Positions 44,264-54,800 of a stretch of DNA of 64,000 nucleotides are shown in pieces. Origin of the DNA: Moniliella sp. 'wahieum' (Eukaryota; Basidiomycota; Moniliellomycetes; Moniliellales; Moniliellaceae); assembly GCA_003971905.1 (NCBI GenBank), contig RSEE01000023.1, forward strand, positions 434,001 to 498,000, read 5' to 3'. Numbering within the stretch: position 1 is the first letter of the stretch; every line of letters starts with the position of its first letter. The notes under the pieces are model-generated. The model did not search any database. It had not been told where the DNA came from and worked only from the letters and a program-made list of their open reading frames with translations. A program made the position numbers and the translations under genes.

Positions 44264-46697
44264 CTAAGTCCACCCGCACGTCACAGCGTCGCCAACTCGC
44301 TCTACCTGAGCCAACCAGTATACTGTCGGAAAATACAACATACCGAACGGAGTGACCAATGTACGGTTATTGGCATCGCCCCTGCCAGAAAATAAGGCAG
44401 GTGACCACCTTGCAGGTTCGCTTGTTCTCCCGCTCGGCGTCCCTGCCATGTTGCCCCTATCTGTGGATCCCCAAGAGCCGCTTAGGAGGGAAGACTGAGC
44501 AGCGCGCCATGGTTGCAAGGTGCTCGTGTGCCTCCGTTCGCTCTGGTCCAATGTGCGAGGCGGCGAATGACCCGTCACGGCCGTCGTCACTGGCTTGGAC
44601 ACCGCACGAGGGACCCACGTGGCTGATACCACTCGATGCGCATCCATTGCCTTTGCGATAGTAGCCAAAGTCAGCGGGATTGGCAACGATTCGGGCACCT
44701 TCTGAGCGTCGCTGATGAGCGGATTTATCGCTTGGCCGTACTCGCGCGTGCGCAGGGGCAGGGTGATCACGTTGCGTTCCAAGTTGGCCCTTTCGGCCGC
44801 ATCGTCCAATTGGAACTGGCTTTTTGAACCACCTGGTGTCCGTGCCTTGCGTCCCAACCGCTGGCCCCATTCCAACGATTACGATCGACAGACTGATCGC
44901 CACGCTCGGCCGGAAGAGAAAGGTAATGAGATTGGTGCTGGACAAAGAAGACGCGGAAAACAGGCCCAGACGGGCAGGGGCAGGCCCATTACGTAGCCAA
45001 CGCCTTGCGTCCTGATTCGGCCGGATCCACTCCATATCAATCCGAACAGCTGCATTGGCGCGCATGCGCTCCGAGACTGAAGAAAAAACCAACCTCGTAT
45101 CGCCCCAGTGCCCTAACGCCTGGATCAGCTCGTCCCAGCTCTCGGCACGAACAACAAAGAACGGATACTGGGGTTCCCCTTCAGTTGGTCCGATCATTAG
45201 GGGGGCACCCTGCCGAGGATCCCGGAAGAGGGCAATGGTGTTGGGAAGGGCGGAACAGGTCTCTGCGGATGCGGATGGGATGTGGATGCGGATGCGGATG
45301 CGGATGCGGAGGGTCGGGTCGAGTCCACACAGACGTCCGCGTCGCAGCCGCATTTTGCGGGGAAGAAGAGAGTTGAGGATCAAATGGTGTCCGGGTCCAG
45401 CCCCACTCGATGAAGGGACTCGAGCCCGTCCGTGATTGGACCCGGTGGAAAGCCTCCCTGGTGATTGCGCTAGCATCAGTACCATAAAGGGGATGCTCGT
45501 TGGGAGGCCGAACCGAAGCCTGCTGAGCTCCTGGGTGTGAGTCCGAAATGGAGCGTTGGGCCGAGGAGGGAGACGGCGGGCGTGGTTTGCGGAAAGGAAG
45601 AGACTGGCTCCGCCCAACACCTTCGTGATGCGAGGGTTCTGGGTTCTCCCATGGCCGCCCCGAGGAAGAGATGGGTGAGTCGTAGAGAATTGGGGAACGC
45701 ATATGCTGATCTGAGGGCGTAATAATCAGGGGGGGAGATGGATGAGAGTTACTTTGGGGTTGTGCACACAGCACTTCAGCCCAAAACGCATCTTCTGCCT
45801 GGTCACGCCACCAGCATTCGAACTCGTACTCGCGTTGACTCGCTTCCATGGCTCGCTTTGTATCGCGTTCAAACGCTTCTTCTTGTTGCCTATCGAATTC
45901 CCCGGGTTTTGCTGCTTCCGCACGCGAAGCGGCCGAGGCGAGATGTAAATCCCTTTCCTTGAGTGGGTTTTCGCGCGCTTGCTCTTGCGCTTCAAGGCGT
46001 GAAATCTCTAGGGCCAACGCCAGCTGATGGTCAGGGTCCCAAATGTTATCATGTGTCTGACCTTGCTCTTCCTCCTCCACTGGAGCAGGGGCCATAGTAA
46101 CAACTTGCTGCTGCGCCATTCCTTCCTCCGCTTCTCGTCGCGCTTCCTCCTCCTTCCTAATAGTCGCCAAAGAAGCAGCAATAGCTCTGCGTAAGTCAGG
46201 ATCTTCATCTTCGGGGTGCGCTTCGTCCTCGTTCTTGTCATCGTCATCGTCATCGTAATCGTTATCGTCATGGCCATTGTCGGCTTCGTTATTGTCCGCT
46301 TCTTCGTCATTGTTGTAATGAGCGACATGATTGTCATGGCCCTCGCTCTGAGCACTGTGATTGGCGTCGTTGGCGTCGGTGATGACAAACATATCGTTGT
46401 CGTTGTCTTCATCGTGGTCCCTGAGGGAGACCAAGGAATCGTGAGAGATGTGAGAAAGAGGATAATTCCAAACAGAATGATGAGGGGAAGGGGAAGGGGA
46501 AGGGGGAGGATAAGAGGAAGAGATGGGCGCAGCAGAAGAGACAGGCACAGAAGGGGAAGTAGGGTTTGGTTCCGAGTCGATTCTGGAATGGCTGGACACT
46601 CTTCCTTGTCCAGCGATGCGCGAGGCGGGCCTTCAATCACCTGGATTGTTGCCACCCTTGACAGCAGGGACGCTTTTGTGCGATGGTGCTGCGACAT
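44264..46697 (-). CDS. Acidic UIM-repeat protein 1 with C-terminal membrane region
   Basis: Large unrecognised protein with ubiquitin-interacting-motif-like helices. The N-terminus (MSQHHRTKASLLSRVATIQV) leads to a Ser/Pro stretch and a very acidic region (Asp/Asn/Glu, 46180-46400), then DPDLRRAIAASLATIRKEEE, HQLALALEISRLEAQEQ and DTKRAMEASQREYEFECWW, three segments with the acidic-x-x-A-x-x-x-S UIM pattern. Further on come a Ser/Pro region, an HPHPHPHP tract from a GGATGC repeat (about 45260-45310), YPFFVVRAESWDELIQALGH, a hydrophobic segment TFLFRPSVAISLSIVIVGMG, and a 200-residue end (NVITLPLRTREYGQAINPLI). Several frame changes are needed (about 46590, 45360, 44960). It is paralogous to 48508-49443, which lacks the C-terminal half. 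UIMs suggest ubiquitin binding; the rest is inference. Confidence 0.6.
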
Positions 46698-48053
46698 GTG
46701 GGTATATAGAGCAGTGGAGCGTGTAGTAGTTGTGCAGAGAACCGATGTGGAGGAGGGGCGTGGGGAGGGTTAGACCAGCGTGGGTAGTGAGCTTGCTATC
46801 ACTGGAATGTGTGTTGGGTTATTGGTGGTGGGGAGGAGTGGTAGTGAAGATGGAGAGTGGTAGTGAAGATGGAGTGGTAGTGAAGATGGAGTGGTAGTGA
46901 AGATGGAGCGGTTGAAGGGGAGGTGTGTTGGTGACAGTAAATCAGGGGCGTGATCGGCAGAAGGGTCTATATACTCTCTCGGGGTCAGAGAGAGGAGAGT
47001 GAAGGCTGATGGAGAGTGTTCCAGTGTGAGAGGGCCGCGATGAAATATGCTGCCATTGAGCTTGAAGCCTGTTGTGGGCCACACGGTTCAGAGCTTATTC
47101 TCTCCTCCTTGATATACACACACACCAACACACTACCCCGTGGGTATTCCTACAGTATACGTTCACCGCCGTCTCCCCCTATATTATCCATCACAACGTC
47201 TTCTCGACGCTGTTGCGGTCGCTATAGCTGTCGCATCTGTGACATAAGACAAAAGAACGAGTGGTATAGACAGTACGCGTGAGAGGGAGAGGAGATGAGG
47301 GTTTGGATCCAAGAGAGTGAGGAAAGAGAGAGAGGTGCCCTGTTAGACGTTAGGGGCAGAACATATAGGGGAGAGTCGTCTAGACCAGCGCCACAACCGA
47401 CCGGTGATGTGGAACCAGCTATACAGTCGTGATGCATGGTGCATGATCCATGATCGATGATGCATGATGCATGATGGCGCTGACAGCACCGCGACTGCCG
47501 CTGCAGTTTATATTCAGTTGCCTCCTGGGCCGATTAGGCGCAGCCTGTCTCTTTGTCCCAGCCTGAAGTTCTGAATGATGTGGCTGCTGTACGGTGTATA
47601 GACACGAGCATGACATTCTAGATGGTCCTTGTTGAACCGCGGGTGCCTCGTGCCTTGGCCCATGTCCTTTCAGTTCCTCCTCAGGCCTAGAAGTAATACC
47701 GCTGTTTTCTCTCTGTTTTTTTCTTTACTTGTCCCGCAACTGAGCCCCTGATGGCGACTCGCTACTTGATGTTCCTCTGTAGGCATTGCTGGTTGCCACA
47801 CCACCACCGCCAGTGCGATTGCACCACTCTTGAGGACCATCCGGACTACAGATCTCATCAGGCCTCATGTTCTCAGACCTCTGTCCTCTCTTCAACGCGT
47901 CGGCTTCAGTATCTGCTACATACTCGAGAATCCCACCTGCAAAGCTCAACACCAACACCACAGCGTCATCGCATCATCCATCCCCCCATCATCAATTCCA
48001 GTCATCAACAAAGCAGCCTTGAAGGCTTTGGTAGGAAGGGGAGAAAAAGAGAA
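46698..48053. other. Intergenic, UIM gene 1 to tRNA-Leu(UAA)
   Basis: About 1.35 kb. TATATAG (46969-46975) is a plausible TATA for UIM gene 1. ATGCATC-type repeats lie at 47431-47476, and 47745-47870 resembles 10850-11000. No other gene is supported. Confidence 0.45.
47431..47476. repeat. ATGCATC heptamer array, imperfect
   Basis: GATGCAT units with interruptions, overlapping GATCGATG words. Same family as the arrays at 8115, 11024 and 29316. Confidence 0.8.
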
Positions 48054-48151
48054 TGACGAGAGTGGGATTCGAACCCACGCCCGGAGGACTGCGGTTTTAA
48101 AGTTTGGAGCCACCTTAACACAGCGCGTTAGACCACTTTCGCTATCTCGCC
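48054..48151 (-). tRNA. tRNA-Leu (anticodon UAA) with intron
   Basis: On the minus strand the 5' half GGCGAGA pairs with TCTCGTC at the 3' end, followed by A as discriminator base, the leucine identity base. The D arm (GCG..CGC), an anticodon stem GCTGT/GCAGT, and the T arm GTGGG-TTCGAAT-CCCAC are clear. The anticodon loop reads G-TTAA-G, giving anticodon UAA, followed by an intron of about 20 bases (GTGGCTCC to AAAAC), as is common in fungal tRNA-Leu. The variable arm is long, as in class II tRNAs. A run of five T follows downstream as Pol III terminator. The D loop has one A more than in the CAA copy at 50996. Confidence 0.92.
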
Positions 48152-48500
48152 GCATGAGATGCCATAGTGGGATTATGAGGGGCGGGGGACGGATGGAGGT
48201 GCGACAGGTGTATACGCTGGTGGGCCATGTGGGTAGGAGTGGGCGTGAGGATGAGGACCGTCAATCAAGTTGGTCAACCCATCAATCAGCCTCTCTCATG
48301 CCGACTACTACTTTTACCACGTTCGGCGTCCGCCCAGGCACTCCATGGCCCTGCCTCAGGTGGCCCTCTCAGATCTCAGGCCTCTCATCCTGCCTCGCAC
48401 GGCCTCGCACGTGCTGTGTGGTGCTGTCACGCCCCCAGGTAGGGTTCGCACCTGCGCGGCCCCTCTGCGTCGGTCGTACTGCGTGTTCGTCTTCTTCCTT
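48152..48500. repeat. Flank duplicated together with tRNA-Leu (pairs with 51087-51650)
   Basis: The 5' flank of the tRNA resembles that of the second tRNA-Leu: GATGGAGGTGCGAC against GATGGGGGTGCGAC, ACGTTCGGCGTCCG against GCGTTCGGTATCCG, and TAGGGTTCGCACCTGCGCGG against TAGGGTTCGCCTCGGCGCGG, in the same order. Spacing differs, so this is an old duplication. Confidence 0.6.
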
Positions 48501-48507
48501 GTTGCAG

Positions 48508-49443
48508 TCATCGATCATCTTCGGACGCAAACACTTCAGCCCAAAACGCTTCCTCCCGGTCACGCTGCTGGCGTTCGGCCAGGTAATGGTCATGGTGGTA
48601 TTGACTCAGATCCATGGCTAGCCTCAGCTCCCAGATAAACTCCAACAGCTCTTCTTGTGCATGGCGTTCCAGGGATTCTACTTCCATATGCGAAGCGGCC
48701 AAGGCGACCTGTAACTCCCTTTCCTCGAGTGTGTTTTCGCGCGCTTGCTCTTGCGCTTCACGGCGTGAATTCTCTAGGGCCAACGCCAGCTCAGGGTCAG
48801 GATCCGAAATGTTATCATGTGTCTGGCCTTGCTGCTCTTCCTCCTCCACTGGAACAGGGGCCATACTAACAACTTGCTGCTGCGCCATTCGTTCCGCTTC
48901 TCGTCGCGCTTCTTCCCGTTCAGTTTGCTCTCGCGCTGACTCGGCCAGAGCATCGTTTAGAGCCCGTTGCGCTTCCTCCTGCTCCCTTGTATCCGCCAAA
49001 GAGGCAGCGACAGCTCTGAGAAACTCGGGATCTTCGTCTTCGGTTTCGGTTTCGTCTTCGGTTTCGGTTTCGTCTTCGTCTTCGGTTTCGTCTTCGTCTT
49101 CGGTTTCGTCTTCGGTTTCGGTTTCCTCTTCGGTTTCGCTTTCATCATCGTCATGGTCATCGTCATCGAGTTGAGCGGTGTTATTGGCGTCGTTGGCATC
49201 GCTCAGGCCAAACATATCATTCTCGTCTTCAGGGGAAGGGAAAGGATGCGGGAACGGGAGTAGAGAAGGGAGGGGAAGGGAGGAAGGGGGAGGGGAATAA
49301 GCAGGGCATAGTCCACTGGGTCGTTTCGGGAATAAGGAGGAAGCTCTTCGTACTCCGCCAATGCGCGAGGCTCAGGATCATGCACTCGGATTGATGACAG
49401 ACTTGTCAGAAGCAATGTTCTGGCGCGGGAGGGGATAGGGCAT
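48508..49443 (-). CDS. Acidic UIM-repeat protein 2, short paralog
   Basis: Shorter paralog of the gene at 44264-46697. The N-terminus (likely ATG 49443, MPYPLPRQ, then TSLSSIRVHDPEPRALAEYE after a frame change) is followed by NDMFGLSDANDANNTAQLDD and a long Glu/Thr/Asp tract from a TCGGTT/TCGTCT hexamer repeat (49030-49140). UIM-like helices follow: EDPEFLRAVAASLADTREQE, DPDPELALALENSRREAQEQ, ERELQVALAASHMEVE and WELRLAMDLSQYHHD. It ends AEVFASEDDR-stop at 48508, at the point where the longer paralog continues into its Ser/Pro and membrane region. MAQQQVV.MAP.PVEEEE and GQTHDNI.DPD are shared almost word for word. Four UIM-like helices in 235 residues suggest a ubiquitin-binding role (inference). 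Confidence 0.65.
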
Positions 49444-50995
49444 GAATATAGAGCGCAAGTGGAGATAGATGCAGGGCCGGTGTGGAGGGGGAAGACCAAC
49501 TGCGCGGGCGATATGCTTGCTGCCACGGAATTGTTTATTGGGTTGGTGGAGAACAGAGACCGAGGATGAGCGATGAGATCTGAGAGCGGATGGAGGAGTG
49601 CGGGAGGAAATAAACCAAGAGGATAAAGCTACTAATAAGCTGGATCTCGACAGGGTCATATATATACTTGGCGTCTCTACTTCAATTCTCCGCCACATAG
49701 TGTGGCCCCTGGTGAGATGCGATTTTGTTGCGTCCCAGCACGACTAGTGAGACGCAAAAGGGGGATTGAAGACTAGTAACATGAGAGAGGGTCGAGAAAG
49801 ACGCTTCCATTGGGCGTGTACCTGGGCCACACGATTCGGAGCTTAAGCGCTTGGTGATGCATCCTAATGCGCATTCTGATATGACTTACAGAACTTAACT
49901 GGCTGCGCCAAACAAACGCTGCGCTTAAACCGTCTTGCCCATCCGCCGTGTGCTGCTTTTATTTTGGCGTCAAAAGGACAGCACCGCGGGGTCGCCAACA
50001 GACCAGTGCCCTCTGGCTCCACCGTCCTTTCCTCTCAAACAGGCTGTAGCGCGCGTGGATAAGAATGAGCGTGTGTGGTAGATATGTCTGCCATATAAGT
50101 GGTGAACGTCCGGCCGGTGAACCATCTCCAACGAGATCAATGAGGCTCTTCATCAGTTAGCTATAATATACTAAAGGGTAACAAGTAGGAGACCTTATAT
50201 GTAGCCGAGATTATACTATTAGTAGGATGGCGTTAGGCATCGCCCCAACAGCTCCGCCACGACGCATGCGGACGAGGCGGTGAGGGGCGAAGGGCACCAT
50301 GGCCAAGTAGCACCACACCACCAGCCTCGTGTGGGGAAGAGAGGCATGGGCGCAGGACGAAGGCTGCCGAAATTTATTATTGGCAACATATCTTTTCTTC
50401 GATGACAGCCTCCCCCCTCAGGGAGGGCAACTCGGGCTGCGTACGATTGGAAGAGCGCGAAGAGGTGGTGTCCGGGTTGACGAGGCATACACCGGCGTTG
50501 CGGTCCCAAGGTTGCGTTGGCTTCTATGCGGACAGAGGAACATCAAGCAGCCACAGTCGCCACCAGAGTCTAACTTGCGGAACAAGGAAAACAAGAGGGA
50601 GAAAAACAATGGAACTCCTACGCCCGAGGACTAAAAAGAGACGTTTACCACCCACATATAACACGCGCGAACCCACGGTGGCTCAAATGTGGGTGGCTCA
50701 ACACACCAATAATTATGCGCGGTCCGATTGAGAGACGCTTCGGTGCTGTGAGAGTGATGATAATAGAAAAACGGTCGGCCCCCTCTCTCCTTGGATGAGG
50801 GAGGGTAGCTGGGCCGCAGGAGGGGGTCAAAACGCGCTGAATGCCGGCAGGGCAGCAGCTAGAGGCCAGAAAGACGTTGGCTGCGTGTGGCATGGCGTGT
50901 GCCTGTTGGTACAGAGGCTTTGCACTGTGCGCCGCGCCTGATGAGTTGCGGACAGTCTTCGCCAGGAAGCGTCAGGAGGGGAATGAAAAAGAAAG
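49444..50995. other. Intergenic, UIM gene 2 to tRNA-Leu(CAA)
   Basis: About 1.55 kb. A TATATATA (49658-49668) lies about 220 bases before the UIM gene 2 start. No other gene is supported; open frames at 50.2-50.9 kb lack motifs. Confidence 0.45.
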
Positions 50996-51086
50996 TGACG
51001 AGAGTGGGATTCGAACCCACGCCCCGGAGGACTGCGGTTAGGGGAACACCTTGACACAGCGCGTTAGACCACTTCGCTATCTCGCC
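50996..51086 (-). tRNA. tRNA-Leu (anticodon CAA) with intron
   Basis: Nearly identical to the tRNA at 48054: same acceptor stem (GGCGAGA/TCTCGTC with A discriminator), D arm, T arm and variable arm. The anticodon loop reads G-TCAA-G, giving CAA, followed by an intron of about 13 bases (GTGTTCCCCTAAC). A run of five T follows as terminator. The flanks also resemble those of the UAA gene, so the two arose by duplication. Confidence 0.93.
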
Positions 51087-51185
51087 GCGTGGGGGCTGGT
51101 CAATGTGCAGGTAGGTGGCAGGGGGATGGATGGGGGTGCGACGGGATGTGCGCTGGTGGTCCACATGTGCGTGAGAGCGCTAGTG

Positions 51186-51414
51186 AGTACGAGTACTGAG
51201 TACACTGAGTACTGAGTACACTGAGTAGTGAAGCTAGTGAGTACTGAGTCTCAGTAGTACGCCTCACTAGTTTCACTAGTTACTAGTTACTAGTTACTAG
51301 TCGCTGCTGAGCAGCAGTGTCGCGAGGCGCGCTGAACCTGGGCCTGAGCGCTGAGCAAGGGAGAGACGCGTGATGCGTGAGGATCGAGGACCGTCGATCA
51401 TCGATCATCGATCA
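51186..51414. repeat. Palindromic heptamers AGTACTG, ACTAGTT and ATCGATC
   Basis: Three palindrome-plus-one units follow one another: AGTACTG with partial copies (51186-51250), ACTAGTT about four times (51266-51302) and TCGATCA, a rotation of ATCGATC, three exact times (51394-51414). Confidence 0.85.
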
Positions 51415-51842
51415 CACTTCCAGACGCGAGCAGGGGCTGGGGGCGGCTGAACGCGCGTTGCACCGATTGGTGCGGCGGCATGTCACTCTTCATCACATGC
51501 CGCCTGCAACTTCTACCAGCGTTCGGTATCCGCGGAGGCACTGTCGGGCGCTGGCAGCACTGCCTTGCCCGGCCGCCGCTGCGGCTGTGTGCTGCCGCCG
51601 CCCGGCTAGGGTTCGCCTCGGCGCGGCCCCCCTGCGTCTGACGTCATGTCAGCGATCGCCCGCGCGCACGGGGGCGCTGTGGGGCGCGGGCGGCTGTGCG
51701 GGCACCCGCCCGCTGTGCCCCCTGCGTCGCCCGGCTCTCGCGGCCGCAGCCAGCGCAGGCACTGCCCTCCCTCCTCGCCCTCGCCTCGCCTCGCCTCCAC
51801 TCGCCCCGCCCCGCCCCCCACCAACCCATCCCCATCCCACGC

Positions 51843-54800
51843 ATGGACGCCTTCCTCCCCTCGGGGGCAGGCGGCGGCGGCAGTGCGCCCCCCCACCCAT
51901 GCCGCCGACAGCCGTCTGCTCGCCAACCTCATCCGCGCCGAGAAGGACTCGATGGGCGCCCTCGCCCACGCCACCTCCGCCCTCCACACCGCCGCCTCGG
52001 CCCTCGCTGCCTGGGGCGCCGCTGAGGGCTCCGGCGGCGTCGGCGCCACCCCGCCGACATGGCCAGCACCTCCCCGCCGTCGCCGGCCTCCTCCACGCCG
52101 TCGCCGACTCGCAGCGCACCCACGTCGCCGCCATCGACGGCTACCGCGCTGCGCTCAAGGACGTCTTGGCCCGCGAAGATTCCATCCGCGACGTGCTCCG
52201 CGACCGCGACATCCTCGTCAGCCGCTTGATCAAGGCCAGCAAGAAGCGCGTCAAGGACACCGCGTCGATGCGCAGGCCGAGAAGATCAACGAGGCCCAGC
52301 GCGAACTGCGCGCCTGCGAAACTGTCCTCGCCGCCGAACAGGCCGCCTTGGTCGGTGTCAAGCGCCGCACCTTTAAGGAGGCTCTCACCATGCGCGCCAA
52401 GACCATGGGTGACGTGGGCAACGCCATGGTCGAGGCCGCCCAGGAAACCATTATGCTCCTCGATGGCTTTGACTCGCAACGCCCCACGTTTTATCCCGAC
52501 GATGCCTCCACCCACCCTGCCTCGACCCAGACCAACGCGCCCCCCGAGTTTTACTCCCAACCCCCCCGATGATCCAGCCTGCGTATGAACCTGGATCGAC
52601 GTTCCCGGACACGGCGTCCTACGCCGACCCCGGATACGCGCGTACGTTTTCTCTCTCCTCGCCCCCATTCTCGCATGCAACTAACCCCCCCTTCTCTGTC
52701 CGGGTCCACGTCAAAAGAGTCACCTCAGTACCCCCCCGTCCATGTATGCGAATGTTCCTCCCGGCCAACAATTTGGCGCTTCTGACCCACCTGGCGTGCA
52801 CCCCGCCGGCTCCGAGCCGTACGATGCAACGCCTGTGAGTGAAGCGCCCTCGGTTTCTGTTCCTGGTTCTACTGGTTTCCCGTCTGCGTCCACTCGCCCC
52901 CTTCGCTGCGGGGTGCGGTTGCCACGCCTGTCGAACGTCCTTCCATCCCTGCCCCGCACCGCACCCGCCTCAACTCCCAAACTGGAGTTGGCTCTGACGC
53001 CTTCTTCCCATCTGTGTCCGATCCTAACGATGTCCCCCCGATCCGGCGGGGCGCGAACGAGGAAGAAATACGAGAATGGCGTGCCCTTGGACCTCGCCGC
53101 TTTAAAAGCCTATCCGGCGCCCGCGAATGAACACACTGCCCCCCTTAACGCTGGTGGGGTCAGTGGCGGTGCGCCGGTCCTGCCTTCCCCCCACAGCGTT
53201 GCCCCTCTTTCCGCTCCCTTAGGTCCCGGGACTCAAACCGGAACCGGGACTGGGAGCGGTGCCCACTTGGCCCCCACAACAGGCCATTTTAGTGCCTCCT
53301 CCTCCTCCATCCCTACCCCCCTCTCTTTCCCACCAACAACTGCAACACCTCTCTCCCGAACAACACAGCATATTTCGCACAACAACAACAGTTTGCGTCC
53401 CCTTCCCCGGCTCGGTCCATCAACTCTATCCTGGTCCCCCCTGGCTCCGGCTTGCAGCAATCCGGGGTAGCTACTACGACGAGTCATATGCGTCCGTACG
53501 ACAGCCAGGCTTCCCTCGCCGTATAGCGGGCTGCAGCCTCTACCTTTTCGGCTTCCGCCAGCGGTGCAGGCGGCCGAGCGAGCAGCCTGACCAACCCGGC
53601 CTATCTGCCTCACCAGAACAATTATCAACCGGGAACGTTCCAAAACAGCTCGAGCTACCAGCAGGCGCTACAGGGCATCACTTCGAACGAAGAAGGTGGC
53701 GATCCACCTGCCACTGGTCGCTCTGGACCGTCGAAAAAGCCTCGGGCCTTTTGGGACGAATGAGCAAACTTTTCCGTCCCGATAATGTCCCTTCTCTCTC
53801 TCCCGGTGCGGGAGGCAGGCGTGCTTCTCGTGAGGAACCCCAGGAAGAGGACAGTTCCGGGGATGAAAGCGCTCGTTTGCCCGAACCTACCGGCGACGGT
53901 TGGCACACTCGCACTGCTGGTAACCTTCGTTCGATTAAGGGCGAGAGTTCCCGTTCCTTTTGGCTCGGGCTACTGGCCGAGGAGGTGGTGGCTCCTCCTC
54001 AGACGAGGACGAGGGCGAGGTGACCGAGAGACATGTCAATGGCCAGTTCGCTTCGGACGCCGCGTCGACGCGGACGGGCAAACGTTCTCTCCTAAGCCGC
54101 ATGGCTGGCAAGCGGCCGCTGCTACCGAGGAGGTCTCGATATCTAACCGGAGCACACGCGACGAAGACGCGGAAGTGCAACGGCGGGTGCACGAGTCGGT
54201 GGTAGGGGCTGGGATTGGGCGACAACCTGTTCCGCCTGCCCAGAAAGAGCAGGCAGAAGGTAGGTTGGTTCGCTCTGTCTCCAATCCCACCGGTGCCACC
54301 CCGCCGGTCAAGCGCAAGGTGACCAAGAAGGTCAAACGTCCTGCTCGCCCTAGTTCGCGCGCCACGTCGGAACCAGGTAGTGGTGCTGGCGCCAAGCCCG
54401 CCGGGGCTGCCACCACCACCACTGTGAAACGTTCGACCAGTGTGGCGACCAAGCCACGCACTGACGGTAACCGGCGATGCCAGCACAGGGACCCGCCACT
54501 CGCGCATTCTTCCGCCGGACATGGATCCGCGGCCGGTAGCATTCGTCTGTTACCCCGTTGCCGCCAGGGAAGTATGCCATCTCGAACTGGGTGGCCAACT
54601 CCAAGGATGTCCCGTCTGCAGCCAGGCAGCACAGCATAATCCCCGCACGCGTATCTCTTCGGGCCATGTCACCTCCCTCTCGGGCCGACAGGTGGAAGGT
54701 TTCCCCAAGCCCCCCCAGAAGAGGTAGTGGATCGGGACAAGACACCTCGGCCACGTGTGGTTTCAAGCTCAGGTATTTCCCCCGGTATCGGCCCCTTCCC

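Noticed and set aside
46695-46710. TATA box directly at the UIM gene 1 start codon
   Set aside because: It lies only about five bases before the ATG, too close to drive a transcript containing it; a TATATAG near 46970 is more plausible.
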